A DNA stretch of 64,000 nt from Flavobacterium soyae (GCF_021245985.1 NZ_JAJQXA010000007.1:124001-188000); one strand, 5' to 3'; shown: positions 34,151 through 42,619, counted from the stretch's first letter. The notes: generated by a model not told the origin, from the letters alone. Program-made: numbers and translations.

Positions 34151-35245
34151 ATGAGTTTTCTAGATAAAATATTGGGCAAAAAAGAAGCTCCAATACAATC
34201 TTATAATGATTTCTGGAATTGGTTTTCAGCAAATGAAAAAGCGTTTTTTAAAACCGTTCAAAGCGGAGAAAATATACATCAAGGTTTTTTTGATAAACTT
34301 GCCCCAAAGCTAGATGAAATGCACGAAGGAATTTATTTCCTTGCCGGAATGTTTGACGATCAGACAGCCGAATTGGTTTTAACGTCAGACGGAGCAATTA
34401 GAAATATTTATGCAATTGAGGAATTAGTTGCTAATGCCCCTAAAATTGAAGGCTGGAAATTTACAGCTCTAAAGCCGGCTTCAGATATCAATAATATAGG
34501 TATTACTTATCAGGATTTTGAGTTCAGTAAAGAAAACCTGAAATTTTACCCTCGCATTCATGAAGAGTATCCAGACGAAATTGATCTGGTAATTGTTTAT
34601 GATCACTTTGTTGAAGAGAAAAAATCTAATATAGCTAACGGAGTATATATTTTTCTAGATAATTATTTGGGAGAACTGCATTCTGTAACTTTAATTGATA
34701 ACTTGGCTGTTACAGGCCCAGAAAATGTTTCTGAAGAATTAATTCCGATCGAAAAATTAAAAGATTATTTAATTTGGAGAGAAAAGGAATTCGTCGAAAA
34801 ATACGAAGGGACAAGACATAATACGGAGAATGATAGTTATGCTAATTTTGAAGGAAAAGGGAAGGATGGTTTGGTAGTTTTGGCATTAATAAATACAACG
34901 TTAATTGAGTGGGATAAAAAAGCGTCGCATCCGTGGATTTTTATTGTTGGAATTCCTTTTGAAGATTGTAACAACGGCGGATTGCCAGATGAAAGAACGT
35001 ATAAATTGCTAGACGAAATAGAAGAAGAAATGATTCAAATTTTGCCAGATTCTGACGGGTTTTTAAATATTGGAAGAGAAACGGCAAACAATAAAAGAGA
35101 AATCTTTTTTACTTGCAAAGACTTTAGAAAACCAGCCAAAATTGCCGATGAGTTAATTAAAAAATACAGTGGGGTTTTTGAAATAAGCTACGAACTCTAC
35201 AAAGATAAATACTGGCAGTCATTTAGACATTTTGAGCCGAGATAA
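34151..35245 (+). CDS. DUF695-domain protein
   Basis: 364 residues without a signal peptide. The N-terminal half starts MSFLDKILGKKEAPIQSYND, and IEGWKFTALKPASDINNIGI matches the DUF695/DUF4385-like pattern I know from soluble Bacteroidota proteins. The C-terminal half (FEGKGKDGLVVLALINTTLI onward, ending SYELYKDKYWQSFRHFEPR) is a regular alpha/beta domain with DSDGFLNIGRETANN. No catalytic motif is visible and no role can be assigned. It is bounded by terminators on both sides, so it is monocistronic. Confidence 0.7.
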   Translation: MSFLDKILGKKEAPIQSYNDFWNWFSANEKAFFKTVQSGENIHQGFFDKLAPKLDEMHEGIYFLAGMFDDQTAELVLTSDGAIRNIYAIEELVANAPKIEGWKFTALKPASDINNIGITYQDFEFSKENLKFYPRIHEEYPDEIDLVIVYDHFVEEKKSNIANGVYIFLDNYLGELHSVTLIDNLAVTGPENVSEELIPIEKLKDYLIWREKEFVEKYEGTRHNTENDSYANFEGKGKDGLVVLALINTTLIEWDKKASHPWIFIVGIPFEDCNNGGLPDERTYKLLDEIEEEMIQILPDSDGFLNIGRETANNKREIFFTCKDFRKPAKIADELIKKYSGVFEISYELYKDKYWQSFRHFEPR

Positions 35246-35250
35246 ATTGC

Positions 35251-35288
35251 AAAAAACCGTTCTGGAATTATTCAGAACGGCTTTTTTA
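35251..35288. terminator. Terminator between converging genes
   Basis: Stem CCGTTCTG / CAGAACGG with an 8-base loop, A-run before and T-run after, so it can act on both strands. The arms are close to those of the terminator at 34031. Confidence 0.85.
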
Positions 35289-35311
35289 TTGAAATTAATA
35301 ATTTAATAGAT

Positions 35312-38300
35312 TTATTTTTTTACAATTTTTTGCATTGTTTCTACGCCATTTTCTAAACGGATGGTAATAAAATATAATCCAGAGCTTAAACGGCTTACAT
35401 CAATACTGCTTGTATTAGATTTTCCTTCCTGAACAATACTTCCTTGAGCAGAAATAATAGTGTAATTGCTTATTGCAATAGTAGAGTTTATAAGAAGTGT
35501 CTGATCTGCGGGATTAGGGTATAAACGAACAGCATAGGTTTCTTGTGCTTCTTCTTTATCAGCTACATTAATTGCTGTTTTTGCCGTACTTGCTCCCCAT
35601 GTGTACGAGTAGCCATCAGTTTTACTTAATAAATCGGCAGTTTGATTTGCAGAACCGCTAGAGCCATTATTGAAAATAACATTGATCGATGTTGGTCCAG
35701 TGATGGTGTATTTGTAAAAACCATTGGTATCAGCTGTCATTGTTACACCTGGCCAAGCAGCATTAGCCACACTTCCTGATGGAACGGCATTCCAATAATA
35801 TACTTTTGGAGCAGAAATCCAAGTTGTTGGAGGTTTAAAATATACTGTAAGTGTTGGAACTGCAGTAAAAGTGTAAGTTTCTGTTTTTACAGCTGATGAA
35901 ACTCCAGACGTATTGACAACAAAAGCCTTTAAAGTTGTATTTGTAGTAAAAGCAAAAGATTTACTGCCAATTGCCGATGCAGAGTTTGTTGTTGGAGTTG
36001 TACCGTCTAAAGTATAATATAGAGTAGAAGACGTTTCGTTTGCGGTTAAAACAACATTGACAGTGGTTCCAGTTGTAAATGTTCCTCCTGGTTTAGAATT
36101 GGTGAAATCTGGAGCAATAACAGGGCATCTGTTTGCAGGTTCTGCACTCAGCCAGCCAGAATCATAATATTTAGTTCCTGCTGTAGTATTTAAATCTCCA
36201 GTTTTTAGGTTTCCATCATTAAATAGTAAATTCGAAGCACTTACTGTTGACGGAAAAGTATATTTATACCAATCTCCACAATCTTGCGTCATTGCAACGC
36301 CAGGATAAGTTACTGCAGGAGCAGTTCCTGTTGGAGACCAATAATAAATTTTAACTGAAGAACTCCAATTAGATGGTTTCTTAAAATAGACCGTAAAAGC
36401 AGCAGGAGTGCTAAAAGTATAGGTTTCTGTTTTTATGGAAGAACTAACTCCCGCAGCATTCTTGACAAAAGCTTTAAGTGTCGTTGTACTAGTTATTGTA
36501 ATTGCTTTTGAACCCACTGCAGAAGCAGAAGCTGTAGTAGGATCTGTTCCATCAAGAGTATAATAGATTACAGAAATGCTTTCGTTTGCTGTTAAAGTCA
36601 GATTTAAAGTGGTTCCTGTAGTGAAATTTCCACCTGCTTGCGAAAATGTGAAATCGGGAGCGACAGAAGGACATCTGTTTGCAGGTTCAGCACTTAGCCA
36701 ACCGTTATCATAAAATTTGATTCCACCAGTTGAACTTAAATCGCCTGTTTTTAGGGAACCATCATTAAACAATAAATTTGAAGCGCTTACTGTCGATGGG
36801 AAAGTATATTTATACCAATCTCCACAATCTTGCGTCATTGCAACTCCTGGATAAGTTACTGCAGGAGCAGTTCCCGTTGGTGACCAATAATAAATTTTTA
36901 CAGCAGAGTTCCAGTTGGATGGTTTTTTAAAATAAACCGTAAATTCTGGAAGTGCACCAATAGTATACGTTTTGGTTACAATATCAGATTGATTGCCGTC
37001 TTTATCTACTGCAAAAGCTTTAATCGTTGTAGTTTGTGCAATGTTGATTGTTTTTGCTGACTCCACAACTGGCGAAGCTGTTGTTGGAGTAGAACCATCA
37101 ATAGTGTAATATAATTTTGGTTTTGGATCTGTGCTGTCTGTTGCTGTAATAGTTACATCTATAGCCGTAGTCGAATTTCCAGCATCTGGTGTAAAAGCAA
37201 TTTTTGGTGCAACATCTAAGTTTTTTCCAACCCAAACGTGCTGAATTTTAGATTTAGTGGTATTTCCTTTTTTATCGGTCACTTCCACATAATAGTCTAA
37301 TAATTTTTCTGATATTCCAGCAATTTCAGCAGAATATTGATTTGCTATTACATCTGGAAGCATGTATAAATCAGCTTGCGGATTATTGGTAACATTTCCT
37401 TTCGGGAAAACTCTTTCTGCCATAGGCAGCGTTATCCAGCTTCCTACTTCGCTTCCGCCAGCATAAGTTTCATTTTGATTGGAATTCAGATTGTTTTTTC
37501 CGTCAACATCAATTCTATACTTTAATTCTGCTCTTTCAATTCCGCTTACATCATAAGCAAAAGTATATACGGTAAAGTCGGCAGAGTTTAAGAAATCTTT
37601 ATACGCATAAGGCGCTCCATATCCTTTTTCACCAGGATTATAAGGCCAGCGCTGCGGAATAAAAACAGATGGTTTTGTTGCATCAGCTCCTGGATGTGCA
37701 TCTAAAGTTGGTTTTGCAAATTGCACGCATCTATTAACAGCAAGAGTAGTTTTTATTTCTAAATCTTCAGCTAGTCCATAATAAGCATTTCCACTGTCAT
37801 AGCCAGCCATTAAAAAGTGCCATGCTTTTTCAGCAGGACTTACTGCAGCGGTCGGATTTACAATTTCGCTCATTCTAAGATTATTGCCTTCCAATTGCTC
37901 AGCCATAATTGCATGATTTTCTCCGGCAGTTGTTATCGCCTGATTCATCATATCTTCAGTCCAGCCATTTGGATTAAATTTTTTAGTAACCGGATCAAAG
38001 AAAGGCCAAAGCCAATTGGTAAATTGAGGATGTCCAAAATCTCCATCGGCATTTACCCATGCGCCGTCTTCAACGTGTACAACCGCCGACTCTGGAACAG
38101 GATTATCGTATAAATATTGTGGAATTGTAGTTGCAATATTTCCATTAGCAGAAGATGCATGAGAAAATCCCGTCACCGATTCGTTGTAATAAGACGATCC
38201 GCCGCCCCAGGCATTATCGCCATCATGAGCAAATAATACCAATGGCGGTCTTGGCGAAGTCGATGCTTTTGCCACAATTGGAGCAATTAAGGAAGTGCCT

Positions 38301-39241
38301 ATTGCGGCATATCCATCTTCGTAACTTTCGTAATCAGCCATCGGAACTACAGTGATTTTATATTCCTGAGCAGTTTCAGGATCAACATATTTCGCTTTAT
38401 AAGGAAGATAAGAATAAGGTACGGCAAACTGTCCGCCACGGGCATCTTTTTGCGCAGAGAACCAAGTTCCTCCAAGAGTTTCTACCTGATCTGCTTTATT
38501 TGGAAGATCACACATGCTTCCGCCAGAGCCATATTTTATTGGATAATCGGCCAAAGTTCTTGACAAATGACTGTTGGCAATTACAGACCATTCGATGCCA
38601 CATTCAGCTAAAGTTTTTATAATTCTTTCAGAAAAAGCACATTCTGCTGGCCAATATCCTTTAGAATTATGAGTTCCAAATAATTGAGCACTATAGTATT
38701 GATGTGCTTTTATCTCTTTCTTTAAAGCCTCGTCACTCAATAAAGGAGAAAGCGCATGATGCATTGTAAAAGAAACTACCTCCATACGAGAAAATCCGCC
38801 TGAAGTTTTCCAGGCTTTTGCATCTTTGATATTTTGTGTCCAAGAATTCGAATATCCCCATTGATTTGCTTGTGCCAATTCATTGACATTTTCCATCAAA
38901 GAACCGCCGTAGGTAATTTGTGCTCCCGCTTTGCTTAAATCACGAATAGAATTAATAGCATTTTTTGGCGCAAATTGATAAGCGGCAACCCGATCTCCTG
39001 CTCCAAAAATTTCTTCAAGATTGTTTGTCGGGTGAGCCAATCCGTTTTTATCGTTATTGGCACCCGAGACTTTCAAGTCTTGAGATTCTTTTACGATTTG
39101 ATATCGATTTGGGTTTTCCTTACTTATATCTCCCCAATAAGTCGGTTGATGCAGATGCCATAAGTAAGAAGTATGCACTTGTGCTTGCAAAAAAGCAAAG
39201 GGAATGCATAAGGCATAAAACAAGAGTAGGTTTTTTTTCAT
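35312..39241 (-). CDS. Secreted modular GH57-like amylase with CBM26 modules and T9SS tail
   Basis: 1309 residues. A signal peptide (MKKNLLLFYALCIPFAFLQA) is followed by a GH57 barrel: SYLWHLHQPTYWGD at the start, GYWPAECAFSE with the likely nucleophile Glu near residue 197, and FAHDGDNAWGGGSSYY with the acid Asp near 340. From about 680 there are three alternating pairs: a CHB_HEX_C-type module (YYTIDGSTPTTAS) and a starch-binding CBM26-type module (FKKPSNWNSAVKIYYWSP). The second CBM26 is nearly identical to the first. The last 75 residues (RLYPNPADQTLLINSTI to TMQKIVKK) are a type A T9SS sorting domain. It should degrade starch at the cell surface. Confidence 0.9.
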   Translation of the reverse strand: MKKNLLLFYALCIPFAFLQAQVHTSYLWHLHQPTYWGDISKENPNRYQIVKESQDLKVSGANNDKNGLAHPTNNLEEIFGAGDRVAAYQFAPKNAINSIRDLSKAGAQITYGGSLMENVNELAQANQWGYSNSWTQNIKDAKAWKTSGGFSRMEVVSFTMHHALSPLLSDEALKKEIKAHQYYSAQLFGTHNSKGYWPAECAFSERIIKTLAECGIEWSVIANSHLSRTLADYPIKYGSGGSMCDLPNKADQVETLGGTWFSAQKDARGGQFAVPYSYLPYKAKYVDPETAQEYKITVVPMADYESYEDGYAAIGTSLIAPIVAKASTSPRPPLVLFAHDGDNAWGGGSSYYNESVTGFSHASSANGNIATTIPQYLYDNPVPESAVVHVEDGAWVNADGDFGHPQFTNWLWPFFDPVTKKFNPNGWTEDMMNQAITTAGENHAIMAEQLEGNNLRMSEIVNPTAAVSPAEKAWHFLMAGYDSGNAYYGLAEDLEIKTTLAVNRCVQFAKPTLDAHPGADATKPSVFIPQRWPYNPGEKGYGAPYAYKDFLNSADFTVYTFAYDVSGIERAELKYRIDVDGKNNLNSNQNETYAGGSEVGSWITLPMAERVFPKGNVTNNPQADLYMLPDVIANQYSAEIAGISEKLLDYYVEVTDKKGNTTKSKIQHVWVGKNLDVAPKIAFTPDAGNSTTAIDVTITATDSTDPKPKLYYTIDGSTPTTASPVVESAKTINIAQTTTIKAFAVDKDGNQSDIVTKTYTIGALPEFTVYFKKPSNWNSAVKIYYWSPTGTAPAVTYPGVAMTQDCGDWYKYTFPSTVSASNLLFNDGSLKTGDLSSTGGIKFYDNGWLSAEPANRCPSVAPDFTFSQAGGNFTTGTTLNLTLTANESISVIYYTLDGTDPTTASASAVGSKAITITSTTTLKAFVKNAAGVSSSIKTETYTFSTPAAFTVYFKKPSNWSSSVKIYYWSPTGTAPAVTYPGVAMTQDCGDWYKYTFPSTVSASNLLFNDGNLKTGDLNTTAGTKYYDSGWLSAEPANRCPVIAPDFTNSKPGGTFTTGTTVNVVLTANETSSTLYYTLDGTTPTTNSASAIGSKSFAFTTNTTLKAFVVNTSGVSSAVKTETYTFTAVPTLTVYFKPPTTWISAPKVYYWNAVPSGSVANAAWPGVTMTADTNGFYKYTITGPTSINVIFNNGSSGSANQTADLLSKTDGYSYTWGASTAKTAINVADKEEAQETYAVRLYPNPADQTLLINSTIAISNYTIISAQGSIVQEGKSNTSSIDVSRLSSGLYFITIRLENGVETMQKIVKK
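36105..36950 (-). repeat. Near-identical CBM26 module repeats within the GH57 gene
   Basis: Two blocks of about 270-290 bases, spaced 546 bases apart (for example CATCTGTTTGCAGGTTC at 36125 and 36671), encode almost the same residues, such as YYWSPTGTAPAVTYPGVAMT in both. The third module at 35580-35890 is diverged. Confidence 0.8.
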
Positions 39242-39465
39242 AATTTCGGTTTAGTTGGTTAAATGGTTAAATTTCTGACAAAAGTATGTTTTATTAACAC
39301 TTGAAATACCTAATAATTTGAAATCCAATTACTACAACGTTTTAGTGTTTAAAACTTTATCAGAAATAATGAGTTAAAAAACATTAATCGTAAAATTTGT
39401 TATTTTTTAATATGAAATTGATATTTGTAAATTTTAAACACTTGTAAATGAGTGTTTTTGGTAAA

Positions 39466-39502
39466 TAAAAAATCCGCTTTGAGAACGATCTCCAGCGGAT
39501 TC
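39466..39502 (-). terminator. Terminator of the methionine gamma-lyase-like gene
   Basis: On the minus strand AATCCGCT / AGCGGATT with an inner GAGA/TCTC stem and ACGA loop, followed by a T-rich run. It lies in the 419-base gap before the GH57 gene. Confidence 0.75.
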
Positions 39503-39573
39503 AAAACAATCTAAAAAAATGTGCAAATTTATTTATTGAGAGATGTATTTTATTTATTGTGGATAATTTTTTC

Positions 39574-39637
39574 TCTCGCGGATTAAGCAGATTATTTTGC
39601 TAAAAAAAAGATCAGCCCCATCTGCTACATCTGCGAG
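39574..39637. repeat. Imperfect palindrome CTCGCGGATTAAGCAGAT
   Basis: 18-base arms (39574-39591, 39620-39637) match at 15 of 18 bases. The rest of the 39242-39660 gap is AT-rich with no coding sign. Confidence 0.55.
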
Positions 39638-39650
39638 GGGAAGTAAAAAA

Positions 39651-39684
39651 ACTTAGAATCTTAGCAACTCAGAACCTTAGAATC
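39651..39684 (+). repeat. Octamer array overlapping the 3' end of the lyase-like gene
   Basis: 8-base units on the plus strand: ACTTAGAA, TCTTAGCA, ACTCAGAA, CCTTAGAA. The array crosses the stop codon at 39661-39663 and encodes the enzyme's last residues. Confidence 0.5.
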
Positions 39685-40890
39685 TTTTTTTAAAACTCCA
39701 AGCTCTTTCATACAAGCTTTCATCATTTCGTAAGTACGTTGAATATCATTATCCAATCCGATAGAAAAACGGATTAAACCATCAGTTAGTCCCATTTCTT
39801 TTTGCTCTTCTAACGGAATCTCACTAGAAGTTGAAGTTCCAGGCGCGCTGAATAAGGTTTTATAAAAACCTAAACTTACCGCTAGATAACCTAGATTTCG
39901 TTCTTGCATTAACTCCATTAATTCATTGGCTTTTTCCAAAGAACCAACATCAATTGTCAGCATTCCGCCAAAACCATATTCCGGATTAATCATTGTTTTG
40001 TACAATTCATGACTCGGGTGACTTTTCAATCCAGGATAAACCGTTTTTAAGCCATCTTTTTCAAATTGATCGGCCAGAAAATGCGCATTATGGCTGTGCT
40101 GTTTAATTCTAATATGAAGCGTGCGCAGGTTTTTCATCACACTTGCCGAACGCAAGCTGTCCATTGTCGGACCTAACAACATGCTTGCGCCAGAATTTAC
40201 ATTTTTTAGCGAATTGATAAATTCTTTAGAAGCGCAAGTTACACCGCCAACCGTATCACTGCTTCCATTAATGTATTTTGTCAAACTATGAATCACAATA
40301 TCAGCACCCAATTTAGCAGGAGAAACTGATAAAGGTGAAAACGTATTATCAACAACCAATTTCAAATTGTGCTTTTTAGCAATTTTAGCTAAACCTGCAA
40401 TATCAGCAACTTCCAATAACGGATTACTAACCGTTTCGCAATACAAAACTTTCGTATTTGGCGTAATTGCAGCTTCTACAATATCAAGTTTAGTAATGTC
40501 TACAAAGCTCGTTTCAATCCCGAATCTTGGTGTAAAGTTTTTCAGAAAAGCGTAAGTTCCGCCATAAATAGTTCGGCTCGAAACAATATGATCGCCCGCG
40601 CCGCACAATTGCAATAGAGTAGGTGTAATCGCTCCCATTCCCGAAGCCGAAACATTTGCCGTTTCTGTTCCTTCCATCGCAGCCAAAGCCTGATCCAAAT
40701 ACAAATTACTTGGCGAGGAATGGCGAGAATACAAATAACAGCCTTCCATATTGCCTTCAAAAGTATCAAACATGGTTTTAGCCGAAAGAAAAGTATAAGT
40801 CGAAGAATCAGAAATCGACGGATTCACACCGCCAAATTCGCCAAAATATTGCAAATCCTGAATTTTATCTGCTGGGTTGAAGTTTTTCAT
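39661..40890 (-). CDS. PLP-dependent trans-sulfuration enzyme, methionine gamma-lyase-like
   Basis: 409 residues from MKNFNPADKIQDLQYFGEF; the longer frame from 40920 only adds lysine-rich leader. This is the Cys/Met metabolism fold: YSRHSSPSNLYLDQALAAME, LVVDNTFSPLSVSPAKLGAD and the PLP lysine in VIHSLTKYINGSSDTVGG. In methionine gamma-lyase the conserved YGCT has Cys116; here it is YGGTYAFL, so cystathionine gamma-synthase or another gamma-lyase is equally possible. The gene is opposite an Lrp/AsnC regulator, a common arrangement for methionine gamma-lyase. Its last eight residues (DSKVLSC) derive from an octamer repeat. Confidence 0.85.
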   Translation of the reverse strand: MKNFNPADKIQDLQYFGEFGGVNPSISDSSTYTFLSAKTMFDTFEGNMEGCYLYSRHSSPSNLYLDQALAAMEGTETANVSASGMGAITPTLLQLCGAGDHIVSSRTIYGGTYAFLKNFTPRFGIETSFVDITKLDIVEAAITPNTKVLYCETVSNPLLEVADIAGLAKIAKKHNLKLVVDNTFSPLSVSPAKLGADIVIHSLTKYINGSSDTVGGVTCASKEFINSLKNVNSGASMLLGPTMDSLRSASVMKNLRTLHIRIKQHSHNAHFLADQFEKDGLKTVYPGLKSHPSHELYKTMINPEYGFGGMLTIDVGSLEKANELMELMQERNLGYLAVSLGFYKTLFSAPGTSTSSEIPLEEQKEMGLTDGLIRFSIGLDNDIQRTYEMMKACMKELGVLKKDSKVLSC

Positions 40891-40920
40891 TATAGTAAGT
40901 TTTTGTTTTTTTTGTTTCAA

Positions 40921-40966
40921 GTTTCAGGTTTCAAGTTCCAACAACCTGAAACTTGAAACCTGAAAC
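40921..40966 (-). promoter_or_regulatory. Perfect hairpin in the leader of the lyase-like gene
   Basis: A 17-base inverted repeat, GTTTCAGGTTTCAAGTT (40921-40937) / its exact complement (40950-40966), with a 12-base loop, 31 bases before the start codon. Built from 7-base units (GTTTCAA). Could be an attenuator, an mRNA-stabilising stem or a repeat artefact. Confidence 0.45.
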
Positions 40967-40975
40967 AAAATTATC

Positions 40976-41068
40976 AGGAGCTATTTCCTGCTATCCGTTT
41001 CAATCTTTTGTGCCTCCCGATAGCTATCGGGACCGGCACAAAAGGATTTCCACTTCTATCAGGGCTAG
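40976..41068. ncRNA. Flavo-1-like dispersed RNA/repeat, copy 2
   Basis: AGGAGCTATTTCCTGCTATC to TATCAGGGCTAG, the reverse complement of the 28503-28579 copy, but with a different inner hairpin (CTTTTGTGCC ... GGCACAAAAG enclosing a CCCGATAGCTATCGGG palindrome). It occupies the 398-base gap between the lyase-like gene and lrp. Confidence 0.5.
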
Positions 41069-41246
41069 GACTCTCGTTTTCAAAAGAAATTCTATTCAAA
41101 ATAAGATCTAATAAGAAAATTAATCAACTATAAAATGAAAAATTAGAATTTAAAACTATAAAAGTATATTTGTGCTGATTTTTAATCTAAATTTGATGTA
41201 AAAAACACAGTTAAATAGATTTTCTTTCTTTTGTGATAAACTATCA

Positions 41247-41288
41247 ACCATCAACCAAAAACCATCAACCAAAAACCATCAACTAAAA
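41247..41288 (+). repeat. Three 14-base tandem repeats abutting the lrp start codon
   Basis: ACCATCAACCAAAA is repeated three times (last unit ACCATCAACTAAAA) and ends exactly at the ATG at 41289. Each unit has an ATC-AAC core and an A-run, so it forms most of the 5' leader. Confidence 0.75.
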
Positions 41289-41747
41289 ATGACTTTAGAC
41301 GCTACAGATAAAAAACTCCTGGTTTTACTGCAAACTGATAGCAAAAAGACCAATAAAGAATTGTCCTTAAAACTTAATCTTTCGGTAACTGCTGTTTATG
41401 AAAGAATCAAAAAATTAGAACGAGAAGGAATAATAAAAAACTATGCTGCCTTAGTAGATAAATCCAAAATTGAAAAAGGTTTTGTAGTTTTCTGCCATTT
41501 AAAACTCATTCAACATACTAAAGAATTCTTAACCAAATTCGAAAGCGAAGTCATAAAACTCAATGAAGTTCTAGAATGCCATCACGTAAGCGGCGATTAC
41601 GATTATATTCTAAAAGTCTTGGTAAAAGATATGGAAGCTTATAGAGAGTTTTTAGTTACAAAACTGACTTCACTGCAGCATATCGGAAGTACGCAAAGTA
41701 TGTTTATGATTAGTGAGGTGAAGAATTCGACGGTGATTTCGTTTTAG
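41289..41747 (+). CDS. Lrp/AsnC-family transcriptional regulator
   Basis: 152 residues. N-terminal helix-turn-helix: LLVLLQTDSKKTNKELSLKL and SVTAVYERIKKLEREGIIKN. The C-terminal RAM ligand-binding domain has ECHHVSGDYDYILKVLVKDM and LTSLQHIGSTQSMFMISE. It probably senses an amino acid. It is divergent from the lyase-like gene, 398 bases away, its likely target. Three 14-base tandem repeats form its leader. Confidence 0.94.
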   Translation: MTLDATDKKLLVLLQTDSKKTNKELSLKLNLSVTAVYERIKKLEREGIIKNYAALVDKSKIEKGFVVFCHLKLIQHTKEFLTKFESEVIKLNEVLECHHVSGDYDYILKVLVKDMEAYREFLVTKLTSLQHIGSTQSMFMISEVKNSTVISF

Positions 41748-41817
41748 AAGGTTCAAAGGTTCAGAGAAGCAAAGGAGCAAAGGTTTTTTTGTAGAGACGC
41801 ACTGCAGTGCGTCTAAC
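41747..41817 (+). repeat. 71-bp direct repeat, copy 1 (left of the toxin-antitoxin pair)
   Basis: From the last base of lrp: octamer-type words (GAAGGTTCAAAGG, AAGCAAAGGAGCAAAGG) and then the perfect palindrome AGACGCACTGCAGTGCGTCT (41795-41814). It differs from copy 2 by one base. Confidence 0.9.
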
Positions 41818-41898
41818 ATTACGTTAAATACATAAATGGAAAACATTAACAAAATTCAAAGCTAAAAAAACTTAAATTTGAGTTTAAATACAAACAAA

Positions 41899-42144
41899 AT
41901 GGAAACGAAGGAATTAAGACGCAAGCTTATAAAGGATTTTGGTAAAATCATTGATGACGATTCAAAATTAGAAATTTTGGAAAGCGTTTTTGATGCCATC
42001 AATCACGATGAAAAAGAGTCAATCGTTCCAGATTCACATTACAATAAAGTTGCTGAAGAAAGAGAAAAATATTTGTCTGGAGAAATAGAAGCAAGTACTT
42101 GGGAAGAAGCAGAGCAACGACTGAATGCTAAATATGGTTTTTAA
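41899..42144 (+). CDS. Antitoxin of a ParE/RelE-type module
   Basis: 81 residues from METKELRRKLIKDFGKIIDD; a start at 41878 would add seven residues. It is acidic and helical, with AEEREKYLSGEIEASTWEEA near the end, a pattern of addiction-module antitoxins (for example the RelB/StbD-like family). The C-terminal part should wrap the toxin. It overlaps the toxin gene by 11 bases, so the pair is translationally coupled. It should repress its own promoter. Confidence 0.75.
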   Translation: METKELRRKLIKDFGKIIDDDSKLEILESVFDAINHDEKESIVPDSHYNKVAEEREKYLSGEIEASTWEEAEQRLNAKYGF

Positions 42145-42424
42145 AATCAAAATTTTACCATTGGCAGAAAAAGAAATTGATGAATCTATTGAATTTTACG
42201 AAAGTAGAAGTAAAGGTTTAGGAAAACAATTTCTAACTTATTTAAAATCTTATCTAAAAGTTTTAAAAACTAATCCAGAATTATTTGAAATTAAAAAAAA
42301 GCCAGGTTATAGAGAAATGACGTTGGTTAAATTTCCATTTGTTATAATTTATGAGATTATTGGTGCTGAAATAATTATTTATTCAGTATTTCATACTTCA
42401 AGAAATCCAGAAAGAAAACCTTAG
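42134..42424 (+). CDS. ParE/RelE-superfamily toxin
   Basis: 96 residues from MVFKIKILPLAEKEIDESIE (an earlier ATG at 42125 adds three). LAEKEIDESIEFYESRSKGL is the RelE/ParE helix, followed by FEIKKKPGYREMTLVKFPFV and IIYSVFHTSRNPERKP, where the strand pair and the C-terminal His/Arg/Lys match ParE- or RelE-type toxins. Whether it inhibits gyrase or cleaves mRNA is not decided. With the overlapping antitoxin it forms a type II module bracketed by 71-bp direct repeats. Confidence 0.82.
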   Translation: MVFKIKILPLAEKEIDESIEFYESRSKGLGKQFLTYLKSYLKVLKTNPELFEIKKKPGYREMTLVKFPFVIIYEIIGAEIIIYSVFHTSRNPERKP

Positions 42425-42427
42425 ATT

Positions 42428-42498
42428 GAAGGTTCAAAGGTTCAGAGAAGCAAAGGAGCAAAGGTTTTTCTGTAGAGACGCACTGCAGTGCGTCTAAC
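42428..42498 (+). repeat. 71-bp direct repeat, copy 2 (right of the toxin-antitoxin pair)
   Basis: Matches 41747-41817 at 70 of 71 bases, 681 bases downstream, starting four bases after the toxin stop codon and ending with the same 20-base palindrome. Further right in the 42425-42807 gap lie a palindrome, an octamer array and the lpdA promoter. Confidence 0.9.
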
Positions 42499-42506
42499 GT
42501 CCAGTT

Positions 42507-42619
42507 TGTCATCCTGAGGAACGAAGGATCACACTAGAAACTCCATAAAGTAATTCCGTAAAGCAAGTTGCCAATCTTTACAGAATCCCTCGTGTGATCC
42601 TTCGTTCCTCAGGATAACA
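42507..42619. repeat. TGTCAT-type palindrome, copy 2
   Basis: 28-base arms starting TGTCATCCTGAGGAACG (42507-42534) and ending with its complement at 42619, with one mismatch. Related palindromes are at 28341 and 56194. Confidence 0.8.

Noticed and set aside
39661..40890. Firm methionine gamma-lyase call
   Set aside because: The conserved YGCT Cys is Gly here, so the specificity is left open.
41247..41288. Three evenly spaced short repeats as a CRISPR array
   Set aside because: The units are contiguous 14-mers without spacers, and no cas gene is present. No other regular repeat-spacer pattern was seen in the window.
41747..42498. Insertion sequence bounded by the 71-bp repeats
   Set aside because: The repeats are direct, and no transposase is present between them; only the toxin-antitoxin pair is.
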